Source of the DNA: Thermus caldilimi
GTDB taxonomy: Bacteria > Deinococcota > Deinococci > Deinococcales > Thermaceae
Direction: 5' to 3'
Assembly (NCBI RefSeq): GCF_004684245.1
Contig: NZ_CP038452.1
Coordinates: 620,001-684,000, forward strand
DNA: 64,000 bases
Shown here: positions 34,202-43,649 of the stretch, in pieces
Numbering within the stretch: position 1 is the first letter of the stretch
Layout of the letters: every line of letters starts with the position of its first letter
The notes under the pieces: generated by a model
What the model was told of the DNA's origin: nothing
The model's input: the letters and a program-made list of their open reading frames with translations, nothing else
Databases searched by the model: none
Program-made: the position numbers and the translations under genes

Positions 34202-35165
34202 GGTAGTTGGCCCGTTCCAGGGCGGCGGGTTCCGCCACCTTCAGGTAGCTCATCACCCCCCGCATCTCCCCCACGCTGGCGTACTCCTTTTCCTCCATAA
34301 AGGCCTTAAGCTCCTCCAGCACGGTGCGGAAGTGCCCTGGCCCCCCTTCCAGGACGGCCGAGGTCATCATCACCACCTGGGCCCCGGCCAGAAGTCCCTT
34401 GGCCGCCTCCTTCCCCGAATGCACCCCCCCCGTCAAGGCCAGCTCCAGGCCGACCCGACCGTAGAGGAGGGCGATCCAGTGGATACGCAAAAGGGCCTCG
34501 TAGGGACGCGAAAGGCTTAAGGTAGGCACCACGGAAAGGGTCTCCAGGTCCAAGTCGGGCTGGTAGAAACGGTTAAAGAGGACCAGGGCCCGGGCCCCTG
34601 TGGCCTCCACCCGTTTGGCGAAGTGGGCGAAGGCGGTGAAGGCGTGCCCCACCTTGACCGCCACCGGGATCCGTACGGTTTCCACCACCGCCCGGATGGT
34701 ATCCAGGTACATGGCCTCCACCTCCGCCCCAGAAAGGGCGGGATCGGTGGGAATGTAGTAGAGGTTGAGCTCTATCGCGTCGGCCCCCGCCTCCTCCAGG
34801 AGCCTGGCGTACTCCACCCAGCCCCCCCGGCTGATGCCGTTCAAGCTGGCGATGATGGGGATGGAAACCCGTTCCTTGGCCCGGGAGAGAAGATCCAGAT
34901 GGCGGTCCGGGGTCAGGCGGTACTCGTGGGCCCGGGGAAAGTAGGAAAGGGCCTCGGCGTAGCTTTCGTGGCCGTAGTGCAGGTAATGGTCCAGCATCTC
35001 CTCCTCGAGGGTCACCTGCTCCTCAAAGAGGGAGTGCATCACGATGGCCGCCGCACCCCCATCCTCCAGGCGAAGAAACCCATCCAGCCGCTCGGTAAGG
35101 GGTGAGGCCGAAGCCACCAAAGGGTGCTCCAGCTTCAATCCCAAGTAGGTGGTGCTGAGGTCCAT
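34167..35165 (-). CDS. Dihydroorotate-dehydrogenase-like flavoprotein
   Basis: A 332-residue TIM-barrel FMN protein. The N-terminus (TTYLGLKLEHPLVASASPLTER), SIPIIASLNGIS, GADAIELNLYYIPTDP, IPVAVKVGHAFT and LTGGVHSGKEAAKGLLAGA follow the DHOD fold. Residues that bind orotate in true PyrD (the NxPN loop pattern) are changed to NLYYIPT, so it is probably not a pyrimidine-synthesis enzyme. This variant is commonly encoded beside nifJ, as here (15 bp after the nifJ stop), which points to a ferredoxin- or pyruvate-linked role. It should be cytoplasmic; substrate unknown. Confidence 0.82.
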   Translation of the reverse strand: MDLSTTYLGLKLEHPLVASASPLTERLDGFLRLEDGGAAAIVMHSLFEEQVTLEEEMLDHYLHYGHESYAEALSYFPRAHEYRLTPDRHLDLLSRAKERVSIPIIASLNGISRGGWVEYARLLEEAGADAIELNLYYIPTDPALSGAEVEAMYLDTIRAVVETVRIPVAVKVGHAFTAFAHFAKRVEATGARALVLFNRFYQPDLDLETLSVVPTLSLSRPYEALLRIHWIALLYGRVGLELALTGGVHSGKEAAKGLLAGAQVVMMTSAVLEGGPGHFRTVLEELKAFMEEKEYASVGEMRGVMSYLKVAEPAALERANYLKVLGSYRLLP

Positions 35166-35180
35166 ACCCTCCTCCCTCCT

Positions 35181-38100
35181 CTAGCTTGGCACAGTTTCCT
35201 TTTGGGCCATGCGGGAAAGCCTTTCCCACCTTTCCCGCACCGCTTCCTCCGCCAGCTTCAAGAAGGCCTCGGCCCCCTCGGGGTGGGTCTGGAGGAGGAG
35301 ACGGTAGCGGTTTTCCGCGTAGAGGTACTCCCTCAGGGGAAGGGTAGGGGGCTTGGAGTCCAGGAAGAGGCCCTGGCCCGGTAGGTAACGGAAAAGCGGC
35401 CAGTATCCCGTGCGCTCCGCCAGCTTCTGGTGCTCCATCCCCTTGGCCATGTCGATGCCGTGGGCGATGCAGTGGCTGTAGGCGATGAGGAGGGCCGGGC
35501 CCTCATGGGCCTCGGCCTCGAGGAAGGCCCGCAGGGTATGGGCGTCGTTGGCCCCCATGGCGATTTGGGCCACGTAGACATGCCCGTAGCTCATGGCCAT
35601 GAAGGCCAGGTCCTTCTTGGGGGTGGGCTTGCCTGCCGCGGCGAACTTGGCCACCGCCCCCAGCCCCGTGGCCTTGGAAGCCTGTCCCCCTGTGTTGGAG
35701 TAGACCTCGGTGTCCAGGACCAAAACCTTCACGTTGGCCCCGCTGGCCAGCACGTGGTCCAGGCCCCCGTAGCCGATATCGTAGGCCCAGCCATCCCCGC
35801 CCACGATCCACACGGAATGGGGGATGAGGGCATCCGCCACCGCCAGGAGGTCCTTGGCCCTGGGATCCGCCAGGTCCTTGAGCTTTTCCCTTAAGAGGGC
35901 CACATCCTGCCGCCTCTTCTCCACCCCCTCTGGCCCCGTTTCCGCAAGAAGCCTCTCCACCAGCTCCTCCCCCAGAACCTGCCGGAAATCCTTAAGCAAC
36001 TCCCGGGCGTACTCCGCCTTTTTGTCCAAGGCCAGGCGCATGCCGAGGCCGAACTCGGCGTTGTCCTCAAAGAGGGAGTTGGCCCAGGCGGGACCCCGCC
36101 CTTCCTTGTTCTTGCTCCAAGGGGTGGTGGGGAGGTTCCCCCCGTAGATGGAGCTGCACCCGGTGGCGTTGGCCACGATGAGGCGGTCGCCGAAGAGCTG
36201 GGAAAGGAGCCTTAGGTAAGGAGTTTCCCCGCACCCCGCGCAGGCCCCAGGGAACTCAAACAAAGGCTCCAGAAGTTGCACATCCTTCACGGTGTGGAGC
36301 TTAAGGCCGGCCCTGGGGGTTTCCGGCAGGGAGAGGAAGAAGTCCCAGTGCCGGTTCATCTCTTCCCGCACCTCGAGGCGGGGGGCCAGGTTCAAGGCCT
36401 TACGGCTCGGGTTCTGCTTGTCCTTGGCGGGGCAGACCTCCACACAAAGGGAGCAACCCGTGCAGTCGTCGGGGCTAATGGCCAGGGTAAACTCCCCGGT
36501 GAGTTCCTTCCACATGGCCTTGCGGTGGGGGAAACCTTCCGGGGCCTGGACCAAGACCTCCTCCGGCACCACCTTGGCCCGGATCACCGCATGGGGGCAG
36601 ACCAGGACACACTTGCCGCACTGCACGCACACCTGGGGGTCCCAGGTGGGGATGAACTCCGCGATGCCCCGCTTCTCGTACCTGGCCGTCCCCGTGGGGT
36701 AGGTTCCATCCGGGGGAAAGGCGGAAACCGGTAGGGCGTCCCCAAGCCCCAGGGCGATGGGCCCCAGCACCTCCCGCACAAAGGCAGGCGGGTGGTCCAC
36801 CATAGGGGGCACCAGCTCCTTTTCCGAGGTGACCTTGCCGGGGATGGGCAGGGGCTCCACCGCCTCAAAACCCAGCTCCACCGCCTGGAAGTTCCTTTCC
36901 AGCACCGATCGGCCCCGCTTGCCGTAGCTTTTTTCTATACCCTTCTTGATGCGGGCCTTGGCCTCCTCCTCGGGCAAGACCTTGGAAAGCTTGAAGAAGG
37001 CCGCTTGCATGATGGTGTTGATACGCCCGGGAAGGCCCACCCGCCTGGCCAACTCGTAGGCGTTGACCACATAGACCCTGAGGTTCTTCCTCAGGATCTC
37101 CTCCTGAACAGGCCTGGGCAAGCGGTCCCAGACCTCCTCCTTGGGGTAGGGGCTGTTGAGGAGGACCGAGGCCCCCTCCTCCGCCACCTCCAGCATGGGA
37201 AGGCGCTCCAGGAAGCTCCACTGGTGGATGCCCACGAAGTTTGCCCGCCGGATAAGGTAGGGCTTCTGAAGAGGATTTGGGCCAAAGCGCAGGTGGCTTA
37301 CCGTGCGGGAGCCTGATTTCTTAGAGTCATAAACGAAGTACCCCTGGGCGTAAAGCGGGGTTTCCTCGCCGATGATCTTGATGGTGTTCTTGTTGGCGCT
37401 CACGGTGCCGTCCGCCCCCAGGGCGAAGAAGACCGCCCGCACCGAGGCCGGGTCCTCAAAGTCCACCTGGGGGTAGGAAAGGCTTGTGCCCGTCACATCG
37501 TCCACGATGCCCAGGGTGAAGCCGTGCCGGGGCCTCTCCTTCTTGAGCTCCTCAAAAACCCCCAGGGCCATGGCCGGGGTGAACTCCTTGGAGGAAAGCC
37601 CGTAGCGCCCGCCCACCAGGATGGGCACCTCCCCGCCCCGGAGGGCAAAGGCCGCCGCCACCTCCTGGAAGAGGGGCTCCCCCACGGCACCGGGCTCCTT
37701 ACCCCGGTCCAGAACGGCCACCTTCTTCACGGTCCGGGGGAAGGAGGCAAGAAAGGCCTCCCCGTGGAAAGGGCGGTAAAGGCGCACCCGCACCATGCCC
37801 ACCCTTTCCCCCCGCCTCAAGAGGTACTCCACCGCCTCCTCCACCGCCAAGGAGGCCGAGCCCATGACCACCACCACCCGCTCCGCCTCCGGGTGGCCGA
37901 AGTACTCGTAGGGGGCATAGCGGCGCCCCGTCACCTGGGCAAAGTGTTCCATGGTCTCGGCCACCACCTGGGGCAGGCGCAGGTAGTAGGGGTTGATGGC
38001 CTCCCGGTTCTGGAAGTAGTGGTCGGGGTTTTGCGCGGTGCCGCGAATCACCGGGGCCTCAGGGGTCAAGGCACGCCGCCGGTAGGCCTCGAGGGCCCCG

Positions 38101-38684
38101 AAGGGAAAGAGGGCCTTAAGCTCCCGATCGGAAAGGGGCACGATCTTCTGCACCTCGTGGGAGGTGCGGAAGCCATCCATGGCGTGAAGCACGGGCAGGC
38201 TTGCCTTCAGGGCGGTAATGTGGGCTATGGCCGCCAAGTCCTGGGCCGCCTGCACGGAGTCCGACACCAAGATCGCCCACCCTGTGGGCCGCACCGCATA
38301 GAGGTCCTGATGATCCCCGAAGATGGACAGGGCATGGGTGGCCAAAGCCCGGGCGGCCACGTGGATGACCCCGGGCAGGGCCTGGCCAGCGATCTTGTAC
38401 ATGTCGGGGATCATGAGCAGGAGGCCCTGGCTGGCGGTGAAGGTGGTGACCAGCACCCCCTCTTGGAGGGCTCCGTGCAGGGCCCCCGCCGCGCCCCCCT
38501 CGGACTGCATCTCCATCACTCGGGGCACCAACCCGAACAGATTGGGCTCCCCTTCGGCCGCCCACTCGTCGGAAAGCTCCGCCATGGGGCTGGAAGGGGT
38601 AATGGGATAAATGGCGATCACCTCGCTTAGGCGGTAGGCTACCCGGGCCACCGCCTCGTTGCCATCCACGGTGATGGGGCGCAT
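35181..38684 (-). CDS. nifJ: Pyruvate:ferredoxin (flavodoxin) oxidoreductase
   Basis: A 1167-residue single-chain enzyme that oxidises pyruvate plus CoA to acetyl-CoA and CO2, reducing ferredoxin. The domain order is complete: N-terminal pyrimidine-binding domain (IYPITPSSPMAEL), transketolase C-type and gamma domains, two [4Fe-4S] motifs (CVQCGKCVLVC, CTGCSLCVEVC), then the TPP domain (CAGCGETPYLRL, GDGWAYDIGYGGLDHVL, EVYSNTGGQAS) with the proximal-cluster cysteines. ATG 38684 follows AGAGGTG; a longer frame to 38762 runs over the promoter. It is the first gene of an operon with the dihydroorotate-dehydrogenase-like gene. Confidence 0.95.
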   Translation of the reverse strand: MRPITVDGNEAVARVAYRLSEVIAIYPITPSSPMAELSDEWAAEGEPNLFGLVPRVMEMQSEGGAAGALHGALQEGVLVTTFTASQGLLLMIPDMYKIAGQALPGVIHVAARALATHALSIFGDHQDLYAVRPTGWAILVSDSVQAAQDLAAIAHITALKASLPVLHAMDGFRTSHEVQKIVPLSDRELKALFPFGALEAYRRRALTPEAPVIRGTAQNPDHYFQNREAINPYYLRLPQVVAETMEHFAQVTGRRYAPYEYFGHPEAERVVVVMGSASLAVEEAVEYLLRRGERVGMVRVRLYRPFHGEAFLASFPRTVKKVAVLDRGKEPGAVGEPLFQEVAAAFALRGGEVPILVGGRYGLSSKEFTPAMALGVFEELKKERPRHGFTLGIVDDVTGTSLSYPQVDFEDPASVRAVFFALGADGTVSANKNTIKIIGEETPLYAQGYFVYDSKKSGSRTVSHLRFGPNPLQKPYLIRRANFVGIHQWSFLERLPMLEVAEEGASVLLNSPYPKEEVWDRLPRPVQEEILRKNLRVYVVNAYELARRVGLPGRINTIMQAAFFKLSKVLPEEEAKARIKKGIEKSYGKRGRSVLERNFQAVELGFEAVEPLPIPGKVTSEKELVPPMVDHPPAFVREVLGPIALGLGDALPVSAFPPDGTYPTGTARYEKRGIAEFIPTWDPQVCVQCGKCVLVCPHAVIRAKVVPEEVLVQAPEGFPHRKAMWKELTGEFTLAISPDDCTGCSLCVEVCPAKDKQNPSRKALNLAPRLEVREEMNRHWDFFLSLPETPRAGLKLHTVKDVQLLEPLFEFPGACAGCGETPYLRLLSQLFGDRLIVANATGCSSIYGGNLPTTPWSKNKEGRGPAWANSLFEDNAEFGLGMRLALDKKAEYARELLKDFRQVLGEELVERLLAETGPEGVEKRRQDVALLREKLKDLADPRAKDLLAVADALIPHSVWIVGGDGWAYDIGYGGLDHVLASGANVKVLVLDTEVYSNTGGQASKATGLGAVAKFAAAGKPTPKKDLAFMAMSYGHVYVAQIAMGANDAHTLRAFLEAEAHEGPALLIAYSHCIAHGIDMAKGMEHQKLAERTGYWPLFRYLPGQGLFLDSKPPTLPLREYLYAENRYRLLLQTHPEGAEAFLKLAEEAVRERWERLSRMAQKETVPS

Positions 38685-38756
38685 AGGATTCACCTCTCCC
38701 TTACCATAAAGGCCCGGGCGGGTGAGGAATGTCCCAACCCTGGCCCCGCCCGGGTG

Positions 38757-38762
38757 TACCAT
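38757..38762 (+). promoter_or_regulatory. -10 box of the 44-codon membrane ORF (leaderless)
   Basis: TACCAT followed by exactly 6 bases (GAGGCC) and the ATG at 38769. No clear -35 is seen. Confidence 0.45.
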
Positions 38763-38768
38763 GAGGCC

Positions 38769-38903
38769 ATGCCCCTACGGTATCCCTTAGCCCTTCTCTT
38801 CCTTTTGGCGGCTTTCCTCCTCGAGGATTACCGGCCTCCCCTGCTCCTCTTGGCCGGGGTCGTCCTCCTCTTGGGAAGGCCCAGAAGCTGCCCCAGGGCT
38901 TGA
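38769..38903 (+). CDS. 44-residue hydrophobic peptide, function unknown
   Basis: A short frame (ATG 38769, TGA 38901-38903) between nifJ and the aminopeptidase gene. The peptide has two hydrophobic stretches (YPLALLFLLAAFLLEDY and PPLLLLAGVVLLLG) split by an acidic-aromatic turn and ends in a basic RPRSCPRA, a plausible two-helix membrane hairpin. The start has the -10 box spacing seen at other leaderless genes here. Its stop codon overlaps the -35 (TTGACG) of the aminopeptidase promoter. I do not recognise a family. In GC-rich DNA a chance frame of this length is possible, so confidence is moderate. Confidence 0.45.
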   Translation: MPLRYPLALLFLLAAFLLEDYRPPLLLLAGVVLLLGRPRSCPRA

Positions 38904-38928
38904 CGGAAACCCCCGGGAGCAAAAGACT
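38900..38928 (+). promoter_or_regulatory. Promoter of the aminopeptidase gene
   Basis: TTGACG (38900-38905), 17 bp, AAGACT (38923-38928), 7 bases to the GTG at 38936. The first -10 base deviates (A for T). Confidence 0.5.
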
Positions 38929-38935
38929 TGAGGGC

Positions 38936-40162
38936 GTGAGCACGTTTCAAGAGAACCTAGAAAAGCTGGCGGATCTGGCCATCCGGGTGGGGCTCAACCT
39001 AGAACGAGGGCAGGAGGTCATTGCCACCGCCCCCATCGAGGCGGTGGACTTCGTGCGCCTCCTGGCGGAAAAGGCCTACCAGCACGGGGCGAGCCTCTTC
39101 ACGGTCCTCTACGGGGATAACGTCCTGTCCCGCAAGCGCCTTTCCCTAGCCCCGGAGGAAGGTCTGGACAAGGCCCCGGCCTGGCTCTACGAGGGTATGG
39201 CCAAGGCCTTCCGGGAGGGAGCGGCCCGGCTTGCGGTTTCCGGCAACGATCCCAAGGCCCTGGAGGGCCTTCCCCCGGAGCGCATAGGACGGGCCCAGCA
39301 GGCCCAGAGCCGAGCCTACAAGCCGGCCCTCGAGGCCATCACGGAGTTCGTCACCAACTGGACCATCGTCCCCTTCGCCCACCCCGGCTGGGCCAGGGCG
39401 GTCTTCCCGGATCTTCCCGAGCAGGAAGCCGTGGCCAAGCTCTGGCAGGCCATCTTTCAGGTCACCCGGGTGGACGGGCCGGACCCTGTGGCCGCTTGGG
39501 AGGCCCACAACCGAAGCCTCCACGAAAAGGTGGCCTACTTGAACGAACGCCGCTTCCAAGCCCTCCACTTCCAGGGGCCCGGCACGGACCTGACGGTGGG
39601 CCTCGCGGAGGGCCACCTGTGGCAAGGTGGGGCCACCCCCACCAAAAAGGGGCGCATCTGCAACCCCAACCTGCCCACGGAGGAGGTCTTCACCGCCCCC
39701 CACCGGGAGCGGGTGGAGGGGGTGGTGCGCTCAACCCGGCCCCTGGCCCTGGGAGGCCAGTTGGTGGAGGGCCTATGGGCCCGGTTTGAAGGGGGGTATG
39801 CGGTGGAGGTAGGGGCGGAAAAAGGCCAGGAGGTCCTCCTCAAGGTCCTCTCCACCGACGAGGGGGCTCGCAGACTTGGAGAAGTGGCCCTGGTACCCGC
39901 CGACAACCCCATCGCCAGGACGGGCTTGGTCTTCTTCGACACCCTCTTCGACGAAAACGCCGCCAGCCACATCGCCTTCGGCCAGGCCTATGCGGAGAAC
40001 CTGGAGGGCCGCCCTACCGGGGAGGAGTTCCGGAAGCGCGGGGCCAACGAAAGCCTGGTGCACATCGACTGGATGATCGGCTCTGTGGAGGTGCAGGTGG
40101 ATGGGATTTTGGAAGATGGTACCCGCGTGCCCCTCATGCGCGAGGGGCTTTGGGTGATCTGA
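38936..40162 (+). CDS. Aminopeptidase T (M29 metalloaminopeptidase)
   Basis: A 408-residue dinuclear-metal exopeptidase of the M29 family (AmpS/PepS/AmpT) that removes N-terminal residues from peptides in the cytoplasm. It follows the Thermus aquaticus aminopeptidase T very closely as I remember it. Metal-ligand segments include LPTEEVFTAPHRERVEG, FFDTLFDENAASHIAFGQAY and the C-terminal VHIDWMIGS. The GTG at 38936 gives the known 408-residue length and has a leaderless promoter layout; an ATG at 38900 in frame would overlap the upstream small ORF. It is convergent with metY. Confidence 0.95.
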   Translation: MSTFQENLEKLADLAIRVGLNLERGQEVIATAPIEAVDFVRLLAEKAYQHGASLFTVLYGDNVLSRKRLSLAPEEGLDKAPAWLYEGMAKAFREGAARLAVSGNDPKALEGLPPERIGRAQQAQSRAYKPALEAITEFVTNWTIVPFAHPGWARAVFPDLPEQEAVAKLWQAIFQVTRVDGPDPVAAWEAHNRSLHEKVAYLNERRFQALHFQGPGTDLTVGLAEGHLWQGGATPTKKGRICNPNLPTEEVFTAPHRERVEGVVRSTRPLALGGQLVEGLWARFEGGYAVEVGAEKGQEVLLKVLSTDEGARRLGEVALVPADNPIARTGLVFFDTLFDENAASHIAFGQAYAENLEGRPTGEEFRKRGANESLVHIDWMIGSVEVQVDGILEDGTRVPLMREGLWVI

Positions 40163-40182
40163 AAGCTAGGACATCCTTAAGG

Positions 40183-40213
40183 GATCCTGCCGTGGGGCTT
40201 CCATGGCGGGATC
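40183..40213. other. Imperfect 13-bp stem-loop between aminopeptidase and metY
   Basis: GATCCTGCCGTGG and CCATGGCGGGATC pair along 13 bp with two G-T wobbles, around a GGCTT loop. It lies in the 116-bp gap between two convergent genes. There is no T-tract, so it is a weak intrinsic terminator at best; it may be a bidirectional 3'-end structure. Confidence 0.45.
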
Positions 40214-40278
40214 TAAGCTTCGGATGAGAAGTTGGTGCATAGCTTCACGATGTTACACGCTTGTGCTTTTCTTCCCCC

Positions 40279-41520
<1,242 letters not shown>

Positions 41521-41524
41521 CTAA

Positions 41525-41530
41525 AGTCTA
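41525..41530 (-). promoter_or_regulatory. -10 box of metY (leaderless)
   Basis: TAGACT on the minus strand, 7 bases (TTAGGGT) before the ATG. It lies in the 18-bp gap after the antiporter gene. A -35 is not obvious. Confidence 0.55.
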
Positions 41531-41535
41531 CCCCT

Positions 41536-43071
41536 TCAGGCCCAGGCCCGGGCCTTTTCCCATACCCTCTCGGCCAGCCGCTCTCCCGCCTCCAGGAGGG
41601 GGTGGAAGATCACGTCCACGCCCGCTTCCAGGAGGGGAGTGTCCTCCTCCCGGGCGTAGCTCACCGCCCCCACCACGCCGCGGAAATCCTTCTGCCTCAG
41701 GGCGCGGGTGGCCCGGAGGCGGGCCTCCAAATCCGGGAGCGCGAGGATCACCCCCCGAACCCCCACCAGGTCCAGCCCTTCCCAGAGGCTGGGGTCCTCC
41801 GCATCCCCGTAAAGGACCCGCCGCCCCTTGCCGGTGTGGTAGGCCACCTTAGCGGGGTCGCTGTCCAACCCCAAGACCGCCTCCCCCTGCTCCGCCAAAA
41901 AGCGGTAGGCCGCCGCCCCCATGCGGCCCATCCCCACCACCAGCCACCTGGTCCCCAAGGCCCCTTGGGGCTCCTCGTCGGGGTGGAGGCCAGGCCGCTC
42001 GAGCCGGAGGAGCCAAGACTTCCAAAGCTCGTAAAGCCTATGCGCCCGCTGCAGAAGGGGGGCTCCCAAGAGAAAAGATCCCCCCACAGCCAGGGCCACC
42101 GCCCCCACCCCCGAAGGGGCCAGGTGCCCCAGGGCCTGAAGAACCCCGGCGGCCACCAGGGCGAACTCGGAATAGGTGGCGAGGCCCACCCCCACCAAAA
42201 AGGCGGTGCGGGCACGGAAGCCTTGGCGCACCAGAGGCAGGAACAGAAAGGGCGGCTTGAGGAAAAGGGCCAAGAGGAGGAGGAGGCCAGCGAAAAACCC
42301 ATCTGGCCCCACGGCCATCCCCGCTTGCACGAAGAAGGCCACAAGAAAAGCTTCCCTGAGAGCCCAAAGCCGATCGGCCACCTCCCCTGCCCCGGGGTGG
42401 CGGGCGAGGCCAAGGCCCATGAAGAGGGCCCCCAGGGCCTCGGGGGCCCCCAGGAGGCGGGCGGCCTCAGCTCCCAGGAGGGCCAGGGCCACGCCCAAAA
42501 GGAGCTTGAGCTCCGCTCCTTGCGCCCAGGCGAAAAGGTGCACCAAAAAGGGCCTCAGGAGGGGAAAGAGGAGGACCAAAAAGCCCAAGGGCCCCACCCC
42601 CTGGAACCCCACCAGGATGAGCAAGGCCAGGGAGGCCACGTCCAAAAAGACGGAAACCCCCAAGGCGATCTGGCCGTGGAGGGCGGAAAGCTCCCCCTTG
42701 CCCTGGAGCACCCGGGCCAGGAGCACCGTGCTGGGGTTGACGAGGGCCACGGCCAGGACCAGGAGGGCCAAGGGGTTTTGGGCCAGGCCCAGGAGGTAGA
42801 GGAGGAGCAGGAAAGGAGGGAGGAGGAGGAGCTGGAAAACCCCTGTTCCCAGCACCTCCCTCCGCACCAGGCGCTCCAGCCTGAGGCCCAGGCCCACGGT
42901 GAAAAGGAGGAGGTAGACCCCGAGGTCGGCGAAAAGGGCCAGGAGGGGATCCCTCGGAAAGCCTGCCATGCGCAGGACCACCCCCACCGCCAGGTAGCCC
43001 AGGAAGGCGGGCAGGCCCAGGCGCACCATTAGGATCCCGGAGAAGTAGGCCAAAAGGAGAACCCCTGCCAA
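41536..43071 (-). CDS. Kef/CPA2-type cation:proton antiporter with a C-terminal RCK_N domain
   Basis: An 511-residue inner-membrane protein. About 11-13 hydrophobic helices over residues 1-335 follow the CPA2 pattern, including the core motif VNPSTVLLARVL and FLDVASLALLILV where the transport aspartate lies. A KTN/RCK_N nucleotide-binding domain at about 370-500 (WLVVGMGRMGAAAYRFLAEQG, DSDPAKV, GDAEDPSLW) would gate it with NAD(H). Ion (K+ or Na+) is not determined. AGGAGG stands 5 bases before a TTG at 43071; a GTG two codons earlier (43077) is the alternative. A -10 TATACT lies at 43149-43144 on this strand. Confidence 0.85.
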   Translation of the reverse strand: MAGVLLLAYFSGILMVRLGLPAFLGYLAVGVVLRMAGFPRDPLLALFADLGVYLLLFTVGLGLRLERLVRREVLGTGVFQLLLLPPFLLLLYLLGLAQNPLALLVLAVALVNPSTVLLARVLQGKGELSALHGQIALGVSVFLDVASLALLILVGFQGVGPLGFLVLLFPLLRPFLVHLFAWAQGAELKLLLGVALALLGAEAARLLGAPEALGALFMGLGLARHPGAGEVADRLWALREAFLVAFFVQAGMAVGPDGFFAGLLLLLALFLKPPFLFLPLVRQGFRARTAFLVGVGLATYSEFALVAAGVLQALGHLAPSGVGAVALAVGGSFLLGAPLLQRAHRLYELWKSWLLRLERPGLHPDEEPQGALGTRWLVVGMGRMGAAAYRFLAEQGEAVLGLDSDPAKVAYHTGKGRRVLYGDAEDPSLWEGLDLVGVRGVILALPDLEARLRATRALRQKDFRGVVGAVSYAREEDTPLLEAGVDVIFHPLLEAGERLAERVWEKARAWA

Positions 43072-43143
43072 GCACACCTCCTTTGGTGCCGGAACCTTCG
43101 TTTTCGCTTGGGGAACGGGGGCCCAAGCGCCTCGGTTACCCCA

Positions 43144-43150
43144 GTATAGT
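43144..43150. promoter_or_regulatory. Overlapping -10 boxes on both strands upstream of the antiporter gene
   Basis: AGTATAGT reads TATAGT on the plus strand (43145-43150) and TATACT on the minus strand (43149-43144). The minus-strand box would drive the antiporter with a ~65-base leader. The plus-strand box would point antisense into the uspA and hslO genes. Confidence 0.4.
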
Positions 43151-43223
43151 GGGCCTAATGCCCACGGAATTTTGGGGCCCCGCCGCGGCGAAGTGCTTTA
43201 GAACCCTTAGGGCGGGGTCTGGC

Positions 43224-43637
43224 TCAGCGCACCAGGAGCACGGGGCAAGGAGCCTCCGCCAACACCTTCTGGCTTTGGCTTCCCAGGAAAAGGCTGCCAA
43301 TCGCCCCCAGGCCCCGGGTACCCATAACGATAAGGTCGGCCTTCTCCCCAATGGCGGCTTCCAGGATGGCCTCCGCCGGGCGGCCCTCCAACAAGAGCCC
43401 GTCCTCCTTGGGAATCCCGGTGAGGGCCACGGCCTCCGCCAAAACCCTTTCCGCCCGCTCCAGGCGGCGCTTCAGGGCCTCCTGGAAGAAGGGCTCTCCC
43501 AGGTAGTCGGGGACGGGCTCGTAGACATGAACCACCACCAGCCTAGCCCCGTGAGCTTCCGCTTCCGCCTTGGCCACCTGCGCCGCCCGCTTGGCATGAT
43601 CCGAACCGTCGTAAGCCAGGAGGATGGTCTTGAACAT
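43224..43637 (-). CDS. Universal stress protein (UspA family)
   Basis: A 137-residue cytoplasmic alpha/beta protein. It has the N-terminal LLAYDGSDHA strand-loop and the ATP-binding motif G-2x-G-9x-G(S/T) in MGTRGLGAIGSLFLGSQSQKV, so it should be an ATP-binding Usp. A leaderless promoter (TAAGCT, 43649-43644, 6 bases before the ATG) precedes it. It is next to hslO, another stress gene, on the same strand, 12 bp after the hslO stop. Confidence 0.92.
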   Translation of the reverse strand: MFKTILLAYDGSDHAKRAAQVAKAEAEAHGARLVVVHVYEPVPDYLGEPFFQEALKRRLERAERVLAEAVALTGIPKEDGLLLEGRPAEAILEAAIGEKADLIVMGTRGLGAIGSLFLGSQSQKVLAEAPCPVLLVR

Positions 43638-43643
43638 GGCCTA

Positions 43644-43649
43644 AGCTTA
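43644..43649 (-). promoter_or_regulatory. -10 box of the universal stress protein gene (leaderless)
   Basis: TAAGCT on the minus strand, 6 bases before the ATG at 43637. It overlaps the hslO stop region, so uspA can be transcribed independently of hslO. Confidence 0.5.
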
